A DNA stretch of 64,000 nt from Arsenophonus sp. aPb (GTDB lineage Bacteria > Pseudomonadota > Gammaproteobacteria > Enterobacterales > Enterobacteriaceae). The DNA is taken from NCBI RefSeq assembly GCF_029873475.1, contig NZ_CP123499.1:3153926-3217925 (forward strand). Direction: 5' to 3'. How positions within the stretch are numbered: the first letter of the stretch is position 1; the number at the start of each line of letters is the position of its first letter. The notes under the pieces were generated by a model. The model did no database searches. It was not told the DNA's origin and saw nothing but the letters and a program-made list of their open reading frames with translations. This document shows positions 17,881 to 26,871 of the stretch, one piece after another. Made by a program: the position numbers and the translations under genes.

Positions 17881-19107
17881 ATGATTATTGATCGCGCTTT
17901 ATCTACTGAATTAAATACTGAAATAAAACTTATCAATAATAATAATCCTAGCATTATAAATAATATTATTAATGCGCCTGAAAATTATGTCAATTTTAGT
18001 GATAAAGGAAAATTATTATTATCCATAATAACATTAGGAATTAGTCATATTGTAATAAATTTAATTGAAGATCATAGAAAAGAAAAAGTGAGATCAGAAT
18101 GTATTACCATAACTAAAAACTTACTATCTTCTCTCAATAGTATTGAAAACCAGCAATCTGAAGAAAAAGTAATATTAATTTCTTTACCTAAGGGCGAAAG
18201 GTTAAAATTAACACAAAGATTTTCAAATAACGAAAATAGATACGAAACGATTATCGAATATAAAAAAGCGATTATTCTTCATTTGGGTAAATATAATGAA
18301 AGTAAATGTTATGTTAATAAGACCTTCGAGGAAATAAAAAATCTTTTAGTTAGTGATATTCTGCAACATGAACATGATTATACCTATAAAGATGAATCTA
18401 TTTTAACTATCGCCAGACACATAAAACAAAAAACAGATGATAAAATAAATAATCAAAAACATAATGAAGTTATCTTAAAAATAAATACGCCTAATGAACC
18501 AATAATATATAACCAAAAAAGTATAGGTGCTAAATTAAGAGAAATTTATCAAGAAGGATATACTAGCTTAGTTTTTATTGATAAAAAAAATAACTTAACT
18601 AATAAAAAACATTTAATATTAGGTATTGTCTCGCCTTCTAAGCAAGTTTTCTTATTAAGCCCCGCCAGTGGTGATGACAGAAATATTTATTACGATACCA
18701 ATATAAGATATGTTAAATTAAATTTAACATCTAAAACTAAAATTTATAGTCGTGAAGAAAAAAATGAATTAATAAAAGAATTTTATGAAAAATTAATAAC
18801 TAAATTAGAAACTATACCGGCTAATAGGGTATGTATTGAAAATATAATAAAATCCCTTTGTCCAACATGTAAAATTAATACCCTTACGCAAGATCTCAAT
18901 CAAAAAGAGAAAGTGGCATTTTTAGAAAATATCAAGCATGGCGTTACAGAAATAGTGCAACTTGTTGAAGATAAAAAAGAATCATCAAAAAAATTAATCG
19001 CTAGTAGAAAAAATAACTCACAAACACCCAATACTGTTAATACATTAACGCCTTCAGTTACAAAAAATCAAAATTATAACGAGGCATTAAACCCATTTAG
19101 TGAATAA
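17881..19107 (+). CDS. Hypothetical protein, effector-like, no recognised domain
   Basis: Not recognised. 408 residues, very rich in Lys, Asn and Ile, ATG 17881. No signal peptide. Residues about 38-62 (KGKLLLSIITLGISHIVINL) form one hydrophobic segment flanked by charged residues. The middle (about 220-270) looks globular and beta-rich (SLVFIDKKNN, LILGIVSPSKQVFLLSPASG). Residues 365 to the end are a Lys/Ser/Asn/Thr-rich low-complexity tail. Cys pairs at RVCIEN and LCPTC are present. It stands alone, 356 bases before another effector-like gene. Lack of an export signal plus neighbourhood suggests a secreted effector, but this is inference only. Confidence 0.45.
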   Translation: MIIDRALSTELNTEIKLINNNNPSIINNIINAPENYVNFSDKGKLLLSIITLGISHIVINLIEDHRKEKVRSECITITKNLLSSLNSIENQQSEEKVILISLPKGERLKLTQRFSNNENRYETIIEYKKAIILHLGKYNESKCYVNKTFEEIKNLLVSDILQHEHDYTYKDESILTIARHIKQKTDDKINNQKHNEVILKINTPNEPIIYNQKSIGAKLREIYQEGYTSLVFIDKKNNLTNKKHLILGIVSPSKQVFLLSPASGDDRNIYYDTNIRYVKLNLTSKTKIYSREEKNELIKEFYEKLITKLETIPANRVCIENIIKSLCPTCKINTLTQDLNQKEKVAFLENIKHGVTEIVQLVEDKKESSKKLIASRKNNSQTPNTVNTLTPSVTKNQNYNEALNPFSE

Positions 19108-19463
19108 TTTAAATAAAAATCTAATAGTAGTAAATGATATTCTTAAACAACAACAATTTAACCTGATAAAAGTTAACAAAGATAATTAAAAACCTATTTT
19201 TTATTTTACTAATAAATATATTTTACATTAACAAGCAGCAAAGATAGCAAAAAAATATTTTTATTTAAAAAACACTTTCAATATATTAGTTTAATTTAAC
19301 AATACAATGAATACAGTCACCAATAATCAAATATAAAAATTTAATTTAATTTTATAATAGATAAGAGCTTTACTATTTAGAATGGGTTAAGCGTTTTATT
19401 CCTATATTTTTCTGATTGTATTAAATAACCAAAACTAAGGTTTTACTGACTTCTGAGGATATT
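19108..19463. other. Non-coding AT-rich spacer between two effector-like genes
   Basis: No ORF of interest and no strong hairpin; presumably holds the promoter of the downstream gene. Confidence 0.35.
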
Positions 19464-20816
19464 ATGGCAATAAGTTTTTCTTCTATAACAACACCACTAA
19501 CTATTAGTGATAACAAGTTTAATCAGATATTGGGGGCTAATAGCTTAAATGAAGCAACCAAAATAAAAAACGTATCCGATTTTATTGATTCGATAATCGA
19601 TTGGTTTAAGGGCGGCGTCAAACGTCAAAAAATAGAACAACTGTTTGACGCTATCCAAGATGTAAAGAATAGCGCTGTTTCTAATCCGGAATCAAATCGG
19701 TTGGAAAAATTTATCGAACTGAGAACAATGGCACTGCCTAAATATCATAATCAATTTAAATTAGAAATTACCCCGAAAGATGCCAATGAAGACTGGGGAT
19801 ATCAATTAAAAGTTGGTGACTTTATCTTATATAACTGCGATAAAGTGTTTGAAAAAACCAGGAGTATTGATGAGAGAGATCAATTAGCTAATTTTCATGT
19901 TAAAAATATTAGTATGAAATTAGAAGAAGCCCTCTCTGTGGAAAATCCCGATATCAAGCAACTATTAAACTTCACGATTAGATATTCAGCTGGCAGTGAA
20001 AAAGAACAAAATAGTTTGCGAGAAAAATTAGACGACAGTGCTTATAGTAAAGATAATTATCTTGGCATTAAAAACAGCAACAAATCTAATGAATTTATTG
20101 CTGCATTTAAAAATGATAAGCAACTAGTATTTTCTAGCCGCACAGGCGAATTAGAGAACAATTTTTTGAAAAATACATTAGCAAGCAAAGACTACAATAA
20201 TCTGCGAGAGATGTTTTTCAATCAATATACCAGCGTAAGTGATCCTCTTTTTATCGATATATTGCAACAAACTAAAGCGGATGTTTATGATGTGATAACA
20301 CAGGATAGTGCTTACCTAAGCGAACAAGAGCGCGCTATAGTTAATGAAAAACTTAGTGCGATTAAAATTGGTGATCAAACACTTGCTGAATTATGGGCGC
20401 TACCATTAAATCAACCGGGTGAATATATTGATGATGATTTAAATCCAGCTGCTATCAACTATTTTCTTAATAATAAAGCCGCAGGTGTCAAGTTTTATAA
20501 TTTAGAGTTAAATGCTGCTGACTCAGCATTTGAGTTTGATGAGCCAGAATTACAGTTTGATGATGTAGAATTTGAGTTTAATAAACCAGAAGTAGAGTTT
20601 GATGATTTAGGATTACAATCTGCTGATTTAGCATCCGATTTTGATGAAATAATGGCTGATAAACCCTTGTTTGAACAATCTCCTCGCGAGCTAAACACGA
20701 CTCGAACTGATTCAGGTTATGAATCTGACGCTGAATCTATATATGAATATGAAGGTTTGCTTGCTAAGGATTATAAAACTAACAAGAAGCAATATAGCTT
20801 CACCTCTGTTAAATAA
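19464..20816 (+). CDS. Putative secreted effector with acidic repeats and a DSGxxS motif
   Basis: 450 residues, no recognised catalytic domain. The N-terminus is polar and Ser/Thr-rich with no signal peptide; near residue 46 is DSIIDWFKGGVKRQKIEQLF, an amphipathic Trp-Phe motif loosely reminiscent of the translocation motif of Salmonella-type effectors. Residues 357-384 contain two tandem acidic repeats of 14 residues (EFDEPELQFDDVEF, EFNKPEVEFDDLGL). The C-terminus has DSGYES (416-421), which fits the DSGxxS phosphodegron of host beta-TrCP, followed by tyrosines in SIYEYEGLL. These eukaryote-like short motifs suggest action inside a host cell; function is unknown. Confidence 0.5.
   Translation: MAISFSSITTPLTISDNKFNQILGANSLNEATKIKNVSDFIDSIIDWFKGGVKRQKIEQLFDAIQDVKNSAVSNPESNRLEKFIELRTMALPKYHNQFKLEITPKDANEDWGYQLKVGDFILYNCDKVFEKTRSIDERDQLANFHVKNISMKLEEALSVENPDIKQLLNFTIRYSAGSEKEQNSLREKLDDSAYSKDNYLGIKNSNKSNEFIAAFKNDKQLVFSSRTGELENNFLKNTLASKDYNNLREMFFNQYTSVSDPLFIDILQQTKADVYDVITQDSAYLSEQERAIVNEKLSAIKIGDQTLAELWALPLNQPGEYIDDDLNPAAINYFLNNKAAGVKFYNLELNAADSAFEFDEPELQFDDVEFEFNKPEVEFDDLGLQSADLASDFDEIMADKPLFEQSPRELNTTRTDSGYESDAESIYEYEGLLAKDYKTNKKQYSFTSVK
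20532..20615 (+). repeat. Two tandem 42-base repeats in the effector-like gene
   Basis: Copies 20532-20573 and 20574-20615 each encode 14 residues of pattern E-F-x-x-P-E-x-x-F-D-D-x-x-x. The period is a multiple of three, so copy-number change would keep the frame. Confidence 0.7.
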
Positions 20817-21478
20817 TTTATCAGTTCAAATCAGATCTGACAGAGTTTAATTATGGCTTTCACCCCAGCTTAGCAAAATAGCTGGGGCTTAAATTATTCT
20901 CACTGATTAAATAGCAATAAAATAAAAATACAGCTCTTATAATAATAAAAAAGAGACGAAAACTCGACTATATATTTAGTTTACTATTACTTCTGCAACT
21001 ATCCCCTTAATTTAATTCTTTTTTCCCTAATATAAAACCACCTCGGCTAGCCGCGCGCAATGAACTATTTATAGCCTCACTGACTAATTCAAAATATTTG
21101 GGCTTTAATTTAAAAATTGCTTTTATTTCAATAAATTAAATGAAAAATATGACTTAATTTTAGCAGCCTTTATTTAAGAAAAAATGCACAATATATTAAT
21201 TAATAACTATTTGTTAGCAGAATGAAATAATAACTTCAATTTACTAGATAAAAATAACTTCTTATAGCAAAAAATTAATTCGTAAAAAAAACATTTATTT
21301 TATTGGCAATTTTTGACTTTCTACTAAATACTCAAATTAAAAATCATGGTAATAAAATAATTCTTTTTTGTTATAACGCTTAATTACCATAACCAATAGT
21401 TACTGTCAGCCATTAATAGCAATAATTATTTTAGCAAATAATTAAACAACTATGTTCGCTATCAGATAAGGAGCCATA
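20817..21478. other. Non-coding spacer before the csu operon, with a terminator-like hairpin
   Basis: About 660 bases. A perfect 8-base GC-rich stem CCCCAGCT/AGCTGGGG (20863-20870, 20880-20887) about 45 bases after the effector-like gene probably terminates it. The rest is AT-rich and shows no gene. The csu promoter should lie near the right end. Confidence 0.5.
20863..20887 (+). terminator. Hairpin terminator after the effector-like gene
   Basis: Perfect stem CCCCAGCT/AGCTGGGG with a 9-base loop; no long T run follows, so termination strength is uncertain. Confidence 0.5.
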
Positions 21479-22045
21479 ATGAAAGGTATACGTTTGATCA
21501 CGGTTATAGGCTGTTTGTTGGCCTCTCATTCGGCTTTGGCAGCAACTGCAACTGGAACGGTGGGTGTAACTCTAACACTATCTAACGCCTGTGTTATTAA
21601 CGGTTCAGCTGGTACTTCAGGCATTCCGTTGGGAACACTGGATTTTGGTGCTCAACCGACTACTTTTGGTGTACTGACAACCCAACTTACTAATGGTGGT
21701 AACCCAACATTTACGGTACAGTGTCCGCCCAACGATACTCCTTCTGCCGTTCTAACGAATAGTGTAAACACCGCCCCATCAGGTATAGTCGTTGGTACTG
21801 CTGGCACCCCACCGCGTTATGCTAACTCATCAGTTACCAACCAAGGCGTTTACTATAGTGTTTATGCGACTACGCCCACTCCGGGCGCCGCCCTTGCGAA
21901 TGGTGCCACTATTCCCCCCGCCTCAAGCCCAACAGCTGGTACAGAGGTCTATACTTTATTTGGTCAAATTATTGGCAATGGTACAAATGCAGGTATCACA
22001 GCAGGAACCTATACTGACACCATTAATATTACTATAACTTATTAA
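21479..22045 (+). CDS. Spore coat U domain fimbrial subunit (CsuA/B-like)
   Basis: Major-subunit candidate of a Csu-type (archaic chaperone-usher) pilus, 188 residues. Signal peptide ends ALAAT. The mature protein has the SCPU pattern: VTLTLSNACVIN near the start, IPLGTLDFGAQPT, a second Cys in FTVQCPP, VYYSVYAT, LFGQIIG, and a C-terminal TYTDTINITITY. First gene of the operon, 26 bases before the next subunit. GC is visibly higher than in the flanking 20 kb, continuing through 26811, which suggests that the operon was acquired. RBS AAGGAG lies a few bases before ATG. Confidence 0.9.
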   Translation: MKGIRLITVIGCLLASHSALAATATGTVGVTLTLSNACVINGSAGTSGIPLGTLDFGAQPTTFGVLTTQLTNGGNPTFTVQCPPNDTPSAVLTNSVNTAPSGIVVGTAGTPPRYANSSVTNQGVYYSVYATTPTPGAALANGATIPPASSPTAGTEVYTLFGQIIGNGTNAGITAGTYTDTINITITY

Positions 22046-22071
22046 TTGATATTATTTTTTCAGGATGAAAT

Positions 22072-22605
22072 ATGTCTGGTAACAACGGTTTATGGCTATT
22101 ATTTGATAATAATCTAGCCTATTTTTTTGTGTTGTTAGTTATTTTTAGTGCACTGCCAAGTCATGCCATTACCAGCCAATCATTTCAGGTTGCCGCCACC
22201 ATTGCTAATGGCTGTGTAGTATCCGGCGGCAGCCTATTTGGTACTCTTGATTTTGGCACCCATCCTAGTAATGCAAATGGCAATTTTAATGCCAGTTTAA
22301 CCCCCAATACCTCGTTAACTTTAGGCTGTACCCCCGGTACCGCACTCAGCATGAGTATTAATGGCGGTAATAACTACACTAGCAGCCGCAATGTTAAGCA
22401 GAGCGGTTTTACGACCCTACTGCCTTACCTACTGTATGCGGATAATGCTCACACAATTCCAATCGGGCTCAATCAGAATGTCTCCGTCAGTTACAGCAAT
22501 AGCAATAATATTATTATACCTATCTATGGCGTGTTACAACTTAATGGCGCTAATAACCCGTCTGGCACCTATACTGACCTATTAACGGTAACATTATCCT
22601 GGTGA
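22072..22605 (+). CDS. Spore coat U domain fimbrial subunit (second)
   Basis: 177 residues, minor-pilin candidate of the same Csu-type pilus. The N-terminus has a long hydrophobic signal ending SHAIT; then FQVAATIANGCVVSGG, LFGTLDFGTHPS, LTLGCTPG, IPIYGVLQLNG and the terminal GTYTDLLTVTLSW, all SCPU features shared with the preceding gene. ATG 22072 follows CAGGATG a few bases upstream. Acinetobacter csu has three such subunits before the chaperone; here there are two, so the operon is one subunit shorter. Confidence 0.88.
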   Translation: MSGNNGLWLLFDNNLAYFFVLLVIFSALPSHAITSQSFQVAATIANGCVVSGGSLFGTLDFGTHPSNANGNFNASLTPNTSLTLGCTPGTALSMSINGGNNYTSSRNVKQSGFTTLLPYLLYADNAHTIPIGLNQNVSVSYSNSNNIIIPIYGVLQLNGANNPSGTYTDLLTVTLSW

Positions 22606-22622
22606 TCAGGGAGGAATACTCT

Positions 22623-23402
22623 ATGATTAATGTTTCGCAACCTACTGTTTGGTGTTTCTCCACGTTATGGTTTTTGACCTTATTACTCTTAACGCCCTCA
22701 GCTCAAGCCGCTAACCATGTGATGATTTGGCCAATGGATCCGGTATTAACCGCTAAGGATAATGCCACTGAATTCTGGATCGAAAATAAGGGCAGCGAAG
22801 CCACCACTATGCAAATCCGGGTGATCGGCTGGCAACAGGTCGATGGCAAAGATCTCTATAGCAATCAGCAAGGGGTGGTTGCCAGTCCGCCTTTTATGCG
22901 CATTGAACCGGGCCAAAAACAGCTGATCCGCCTGATAAAACAAGCACCAGTGCCGGTCGGTAAAGAAGTTGCCTACCGCTTGTTAGCTGATGAAATTTTG
23001 ACCGCTGAAAATTTAGCAGTGCCAAAGTTTGGGCTAAACATGCAGATGCGATATTCCATTCCACTGTTTGTTTATGGTGAAGGTATTAATTATGTACGTA
23101 ATTCAGGCGATCCGATTCAACTAGATCAAAAATACCTCAGTTGGCAGTTGACCCGATTAAATGGTAAGCCGGCGATCAAAATCATCAATCAAGGCCCAAT
23201 CCATGCCCGTTTGAGCAAGGTTGCTGTACAACAAGGCAAAAAACGCATTGTACTGGCCGATAGCCTGTTTGGTTATGTATTAGCCGGCTCAAGCTATATC
23301 TGGCCATTACCGGCTGCCATTAGCCGCCCACAACAATTAACAGCACAAATTAATACTGATAAACAATTATGGCAAGCATCTAGCGCTGGATTGAACCAGT
23401 AA
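22623..23402 (+). CDS. Csu-type fimbrial chaperone (CsuC-like)
   Basis: Periplasmic chaperone of the archaic pathway, 259 residues. ATG 22623 is chosen because GGGAGGA ends 7 bases before it; an in-frame GTG at 22602 overlaps the previous stop and lacks an RBS. Signal peptide ends SAQAA. MIWPMDPVLTAKDNATEFWIENKG and PPFMRIEPGQKQLIRLI are the conserved subunit-binding elements, with YRLLADEI and MQMRYSIPLFVYG following. It delivers SCPU subunits to the usher encoded next, which is broken here. Intact frame. Confidence 0.9.
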   Translation: MINVSQPTVWCFSTLWFLTLLLLTPSAQAANHVMIWPMDPVLTAKDNATEFWIENKGSEATTMQIRVIGWQQVDGKDLYSNQQGVVASPPFMRIEPGQKQLIRLIKQAPVPVGKEVAYRLLADEILTAENLAVPKFGLNMQMRYSIPLFVYGEGINYVRNSGDPIQLDQKYLSWQLTRLNGKPAIKIINQGPIHARLSKVAVQQGKKRIVLADSLFGYVLAGSSYIWPLPAAISRPQQLTAQINTDKQLWQASSAGLNQ

Positions 23403-23683
23403 AGATGAAAACTGTCCACTTGCCGGCTAAATTGACCAGCCGATTTACCTTAATGATTACGTTATCTTTGCCGTTGCTATCGATAGCGGCGGGTAATAGC
23501 TGGACTGAATTGCCGCCACCGCCGAGCGGCAAAGTTAAACCTCAAAACTTACAATATAGATTGGAGTTAGTGGTTAATCAGTATGCCACTGGGATCATTG
23601 CGGTGGTTAATGAACGCAATGGCCATTTTTGGCTATCTGCCACTGATTTACAAAAAGCGGGTTTTCCCGCTTCTCGGTTAACC

Positions 23684-23717
23684 CAGCCACAACTGGATGT
23701 CAGCCACAACTGGATGT
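23684..23717 (+). repeat. 17-base perfect tandem duplication causing a frameshift
   Basis: Two identical adjacent copies of CAGCCACAACTGGATGT (23684-23700 and 23701-23717) inside the csu usher. 17 is not a multiple of three, and the frame changes exactly here. Confidence 0.95.
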
Positions 23718-24740
23718 TAGTGCCATGGCCGAGGTACAAGTCAAATATGACAGTGCGCAACAACGCCTGTTATTACAAGTGCCAGATAGTTGGTTACCGC
23801 AACAAGATCTCATTATTGGCAATGCCCCACCCCGCTATCAGGGACTGAGTAGCCAGGGAGCACTTTTTAATTATGATATCTACGCTAATCGAACTCAGCA
23901 TAATCACACTCAACTTTCGGTCTGGAATGAATTGCGCTTATTTAGTATGGCGGGCACTCTATCCAGCACTGGGGTATTTAAACAACAAATTGCCGGTAGC
24001 GATAATAATAACGATAACCAGGGTTTTACCCGTTACGACACCAGTTACACCAATGAGAATGAAAACCATATTTTAAGCTGGACGGTTGGTGACTTGATTA
24101 GTAATGCTTTAAGCTGGAATAGTAGTGTCCGAATGGGCGGCTTGTCACTCTCCCGTGACTTTTCAATTCGGCCAGATATTATTACCTTTCCATTACCAAC
24201 CTTTGCCGGTAAAGCGGCGGTGCCAACTGCCGTTGACCTATTTATCAATGGCTATCGTTCCAGTAATTACCAGCTACAACCTGGCCCTTTTACCATCACC
24301 GATATACCCTATATTAATGGCTCGGGTGAAGCGGTATTGGTCACCACCGATGCCCTTGGCCGGCAAGTTTCCACCACCTTGCCGTTTTATGTTGCCAGTA
24401 GCTTACTTAAACCGGGTCTGTCCGATGGCGCCTTTTCTACCGGTGCACTACGCCGCGACTATGGCATTAAAAACTTCTCCTATGGGCCGCTAGCCGCCAG
24501 TGGCTCTTACCGTTACGGCGCGACTGATTGGCTGACGTTAGAGTCACATGCTGAAGCGGCCTCTTCACTGGCGCTGGGTGGCTTTGGCGGCTTAGTCAAA
24601 CTGGGTAATTTTGGTGTGCTGAATGGCGCTTATACCTTCAGCCAAATGCGAGGGCAGCGTGGTGATCAGATCAATTGGGGTTATCAATATAGCCAGTCTC
24701 GTTTTAATTTAGCTACCCAACATACCATAAGGGATCGTAA

Positions 24741-24764
24741 ATTTGGCAATTTGGCAATTTGGCA
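24741..24764 (+). repeat. Three tandem copies of an 8-base unit causing a frameshift
   Basis: ATTTGGCA three times in a row (24741-24748, 24749-24756, 24757-24764) in the csu usher. Two copies would keep the usher frame open; three shift it. Such a tract can gain or lose units by slipped-strand mispairing. Confidence 0.93.
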
Positions 24765-25845
24765 CTTTACGATCAACCCAATAATCTCAACGATAACCAA
24801 CCGATTTTCAGCTTAAGCCGGCGTAGTTCACAATATTCCGCCTCATTATCACTAGACCAATTTGGTAGCATTGGCCTGGCTTACCTGGATATTGACAGTT
24901 TCAATGGTGATAAAAACCGGTTGCTCAATTTTTCATGGAGTAAAGGTTTATGGGGCAATAGCAATCTCTATGCTTCAGCCAGCCGTGATTATTCGCAAAA
25001 TAACTGGTCATTTGCCTTAGTATTACAAATTCCATTCAACTTTTTGGATGCCATTACCTTAGATACACAACGCAATGCCGCCGGGCAAAACATTCAGCGC
25101 GTCACCTATAACCACGCCATGCCAAGCGATGGCGGATTCAGCTGGAATATGGCCTACGCCCATCAGGATTCACAAGATGATTATCAACAAGCTTCCTTGG
25201 GATGGCGCAACGCCCATGTCCAAATGCAGGCCGGAATTTATGGTTCATCAGGCAACTATAGCCAATGGGGTAATGTAACTGGCTCACTGGTACTGATGGA
25301 CGGCACTATTCAAGCAGCAAATAAAATTAATGATGGCTTTGTCTTAGTTAGCACCGATGGTTATCCCAATATTACCGTTGATTATGAACACCAGCCTTAT
25401 GGTAATACAGGCAAATCGGGTTATCTATTGATCCCAAGCGTGCCAGCTTATTACCCAGCCAGTTTTCGTATCAATACCCTCAATTTACCACCCGATATCT
25501 ATGCCGATAGCACACGACAACGGATCGCAGTCAAACGCGGCCGAGGCTATCTGCTGCATTTCCCAATCAAAATCCGTCATGCCGCTAGCGTGATCCTAAC
25601 CGATCAATATGGCAAGGCCATACCATTAGCCAGCGTGGTTGCACGGGCAGGCAAACCAGACACTTATGTTGGTTGGGATGGGTTGGTTTATCTGGAAGAA
25701 TTGGAGCCAAACAATGTGCTCACGGTTCGCACACCGGAAGGTAAGCGCTGCCAGGTTAGTTTGCAATTGCCAGCAAACCCTAACCAACAACTAAAAACTT
25801 ATGGCCCACTGACTTGCACTTTAGCTGGCAACAGCAGGAGTTACC

Positions 25846-26811
25846 ATGAATAAAGGTTTATTTGTTTCCAGTTTGTTGTTATTGACCGGCCTGCTTAATA
25901 GTCCAGTTTGGGCCGCTTGTAGCGCCACCATGCAGAATGCTTCATTTGGTAGTCAGAGTTCTTTTGTTATCAATAGCACCGTGCAAACTACCTCGGCTAA
26001 TCTGGTTGTCACCTGCGGGATAGTACTGGCTTCCTTGTTAACCACCGATACTATCTCAGCCAAACTGAATAGTGCATCGAGCAGCAGTGGCACACAAGCG
26101 GCGATGAAAAATACTGCCAATGCCGACCTCGAACCGATTAATATGTGTAAAGCGTCCAACTGCACGCCAACCACACCGATTGGTAGTACCATCAATTACT
26201 CATCAACCGATTTAATTAATTTGTTAGGCGGCAACGTATTTACGATTCCGATCTATTTTAAAACCGTCACCGGCCAAAATTTATCAGCCGGCACTTATAA
26301 TGTAACGCTAAATCTGACCATCAACTGGAATATTTGTGGGCTATTAGGTATCGGTAATGTCTGCTTAAATCAACAAACCGGCAGCACTATCCTCTCGCCT
26401 ACCGTCACCTTGATCGTAACCAATGATTGCTCAACTATCACAGCCCCTAACATTAATTTTGGTACTGCGCCATTACTCAGCAGCTTTCCTAATGTATCGC
26501 AAACCATCTCTATCACCTGCACTAAAGGTAGTCTTTACAATGTCGGCATCAATAATGGTGTCAATGCCGTTAACAATGTGCGCAATATGAAAAATGGTAG
26601 TAATTTGATTAGTTATGATATTTATCAAGGCACCACCACCACCCGCTGGGGATCGAGTGGTAGTGAATTGTGGTCAAGTGCCAATTCCACCACTGTCAGT
26701 GCTGATCAACTGACTCGTACCTACAATTATGTCGCGAAAATTCTTAGTGGCCAAAATACGCCAACTAGCGGTAACTATACTGATACACTGGTGGTTAATG
26801 TTGCTTTTTAG
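25846..26811 (+). CDS. Csu-type tip adhesin with two spore coat U domains (CsuE-like)
   Basis: 321 residues: signal peptide ending VWAAC, an N-terminal SCPU-like domain (residues about 25-175, CSATMQNASFGSQSSF to LNLTINWNICG) and a C-terminal SCPU domain (about 200-321, NDCSTITAPNINFGTAPLL, ISITCTKG, terminal YTDTLVVNVAF). The two-domain plan matches CsuE, the tip adhesin that binds hydrophobic surfaces in Acinetobacter. ATG overlaps the end of the usher by 8 bases, indicating translational coupling. The frame is intact although the usher is broken, so the usher lesion looks recent. Confidence 0.85.
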   Translation: MNKGLFVSSLLLLTGLLNSPVWAACSATMQNASFGSQSSFVINSTVQTTSANLVVTCGIVLASLLTTDTISAKLNSASSSSGTQAAMKNTANADLEPINMCKASNCTPTTPIGSTINYSSTDLINLLGGNVFTIPIYFKTVTGQNLSAGTYNVTLNLTINWNICGLLGIGNVCLNQQTGSTILSPTVTLIVTNDCSTITAPNINFGTAPLLSSFPNVSQTISITCTKGSLYNVGINNGVNAVNNVRNMKNGSNLISYDIYQGTTTTRWGSSGSELWSSANSTTVSADQLTRTYNYVAKILSGQNTPTSGNYTDTLVVNVAF

Positions 26812-26824
26812 AATAGAATAATAA

Positions 26825-26857
26825 CAGGCGCCAAATTTAATAATCTGTTGACGCCTG
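26825..26857. terminator. Hairpin between the convergent csu operon and ugd
   Basis: CAGGCG-C-CAA and TTG-A-CGCCTG pair (9 of 10) around a 13-base loop in the 60-base convergent gap; probably a bidirectional terminator. Confidence 0.6.
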
Positions 26858-26871
26858 AATAGTGCTGAAAA

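Larger units (their letters stand above)
23405..25853 (+). pseudogene. Csu-type outer-membrane usher (CsuD-like), broken by two tandem-duplication frameshifts
   Basis: The reading frame starts at ATG 23405 and runs through three frames to 25853. The first shift is at a perfect 17-base tandem duplication (23684-23700 = 23701-23717). Dropping one copy restores TQPQLDVSAMAEVQVKYD across the join. The second is at three perfect copies of ATTTGGCA (24741-24764). Dropping one restores DRKFGNLALYDQPNNL. After both corrections the protein is a continuous usher of about 800 residues: signal peptide, PYQGLSSQGALFNYD-like N-domain, barrel with GGLSLSRDFSIRPDIITFPL and GPFTITDIPYINGSGEAVLV, and a C-terminal domain with LTVRTPEGKRC. 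As sequenced it cannot make a full usher without slippage. The N-terminal 100 residues would be secreted but not functional. Confidence 0.9.
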
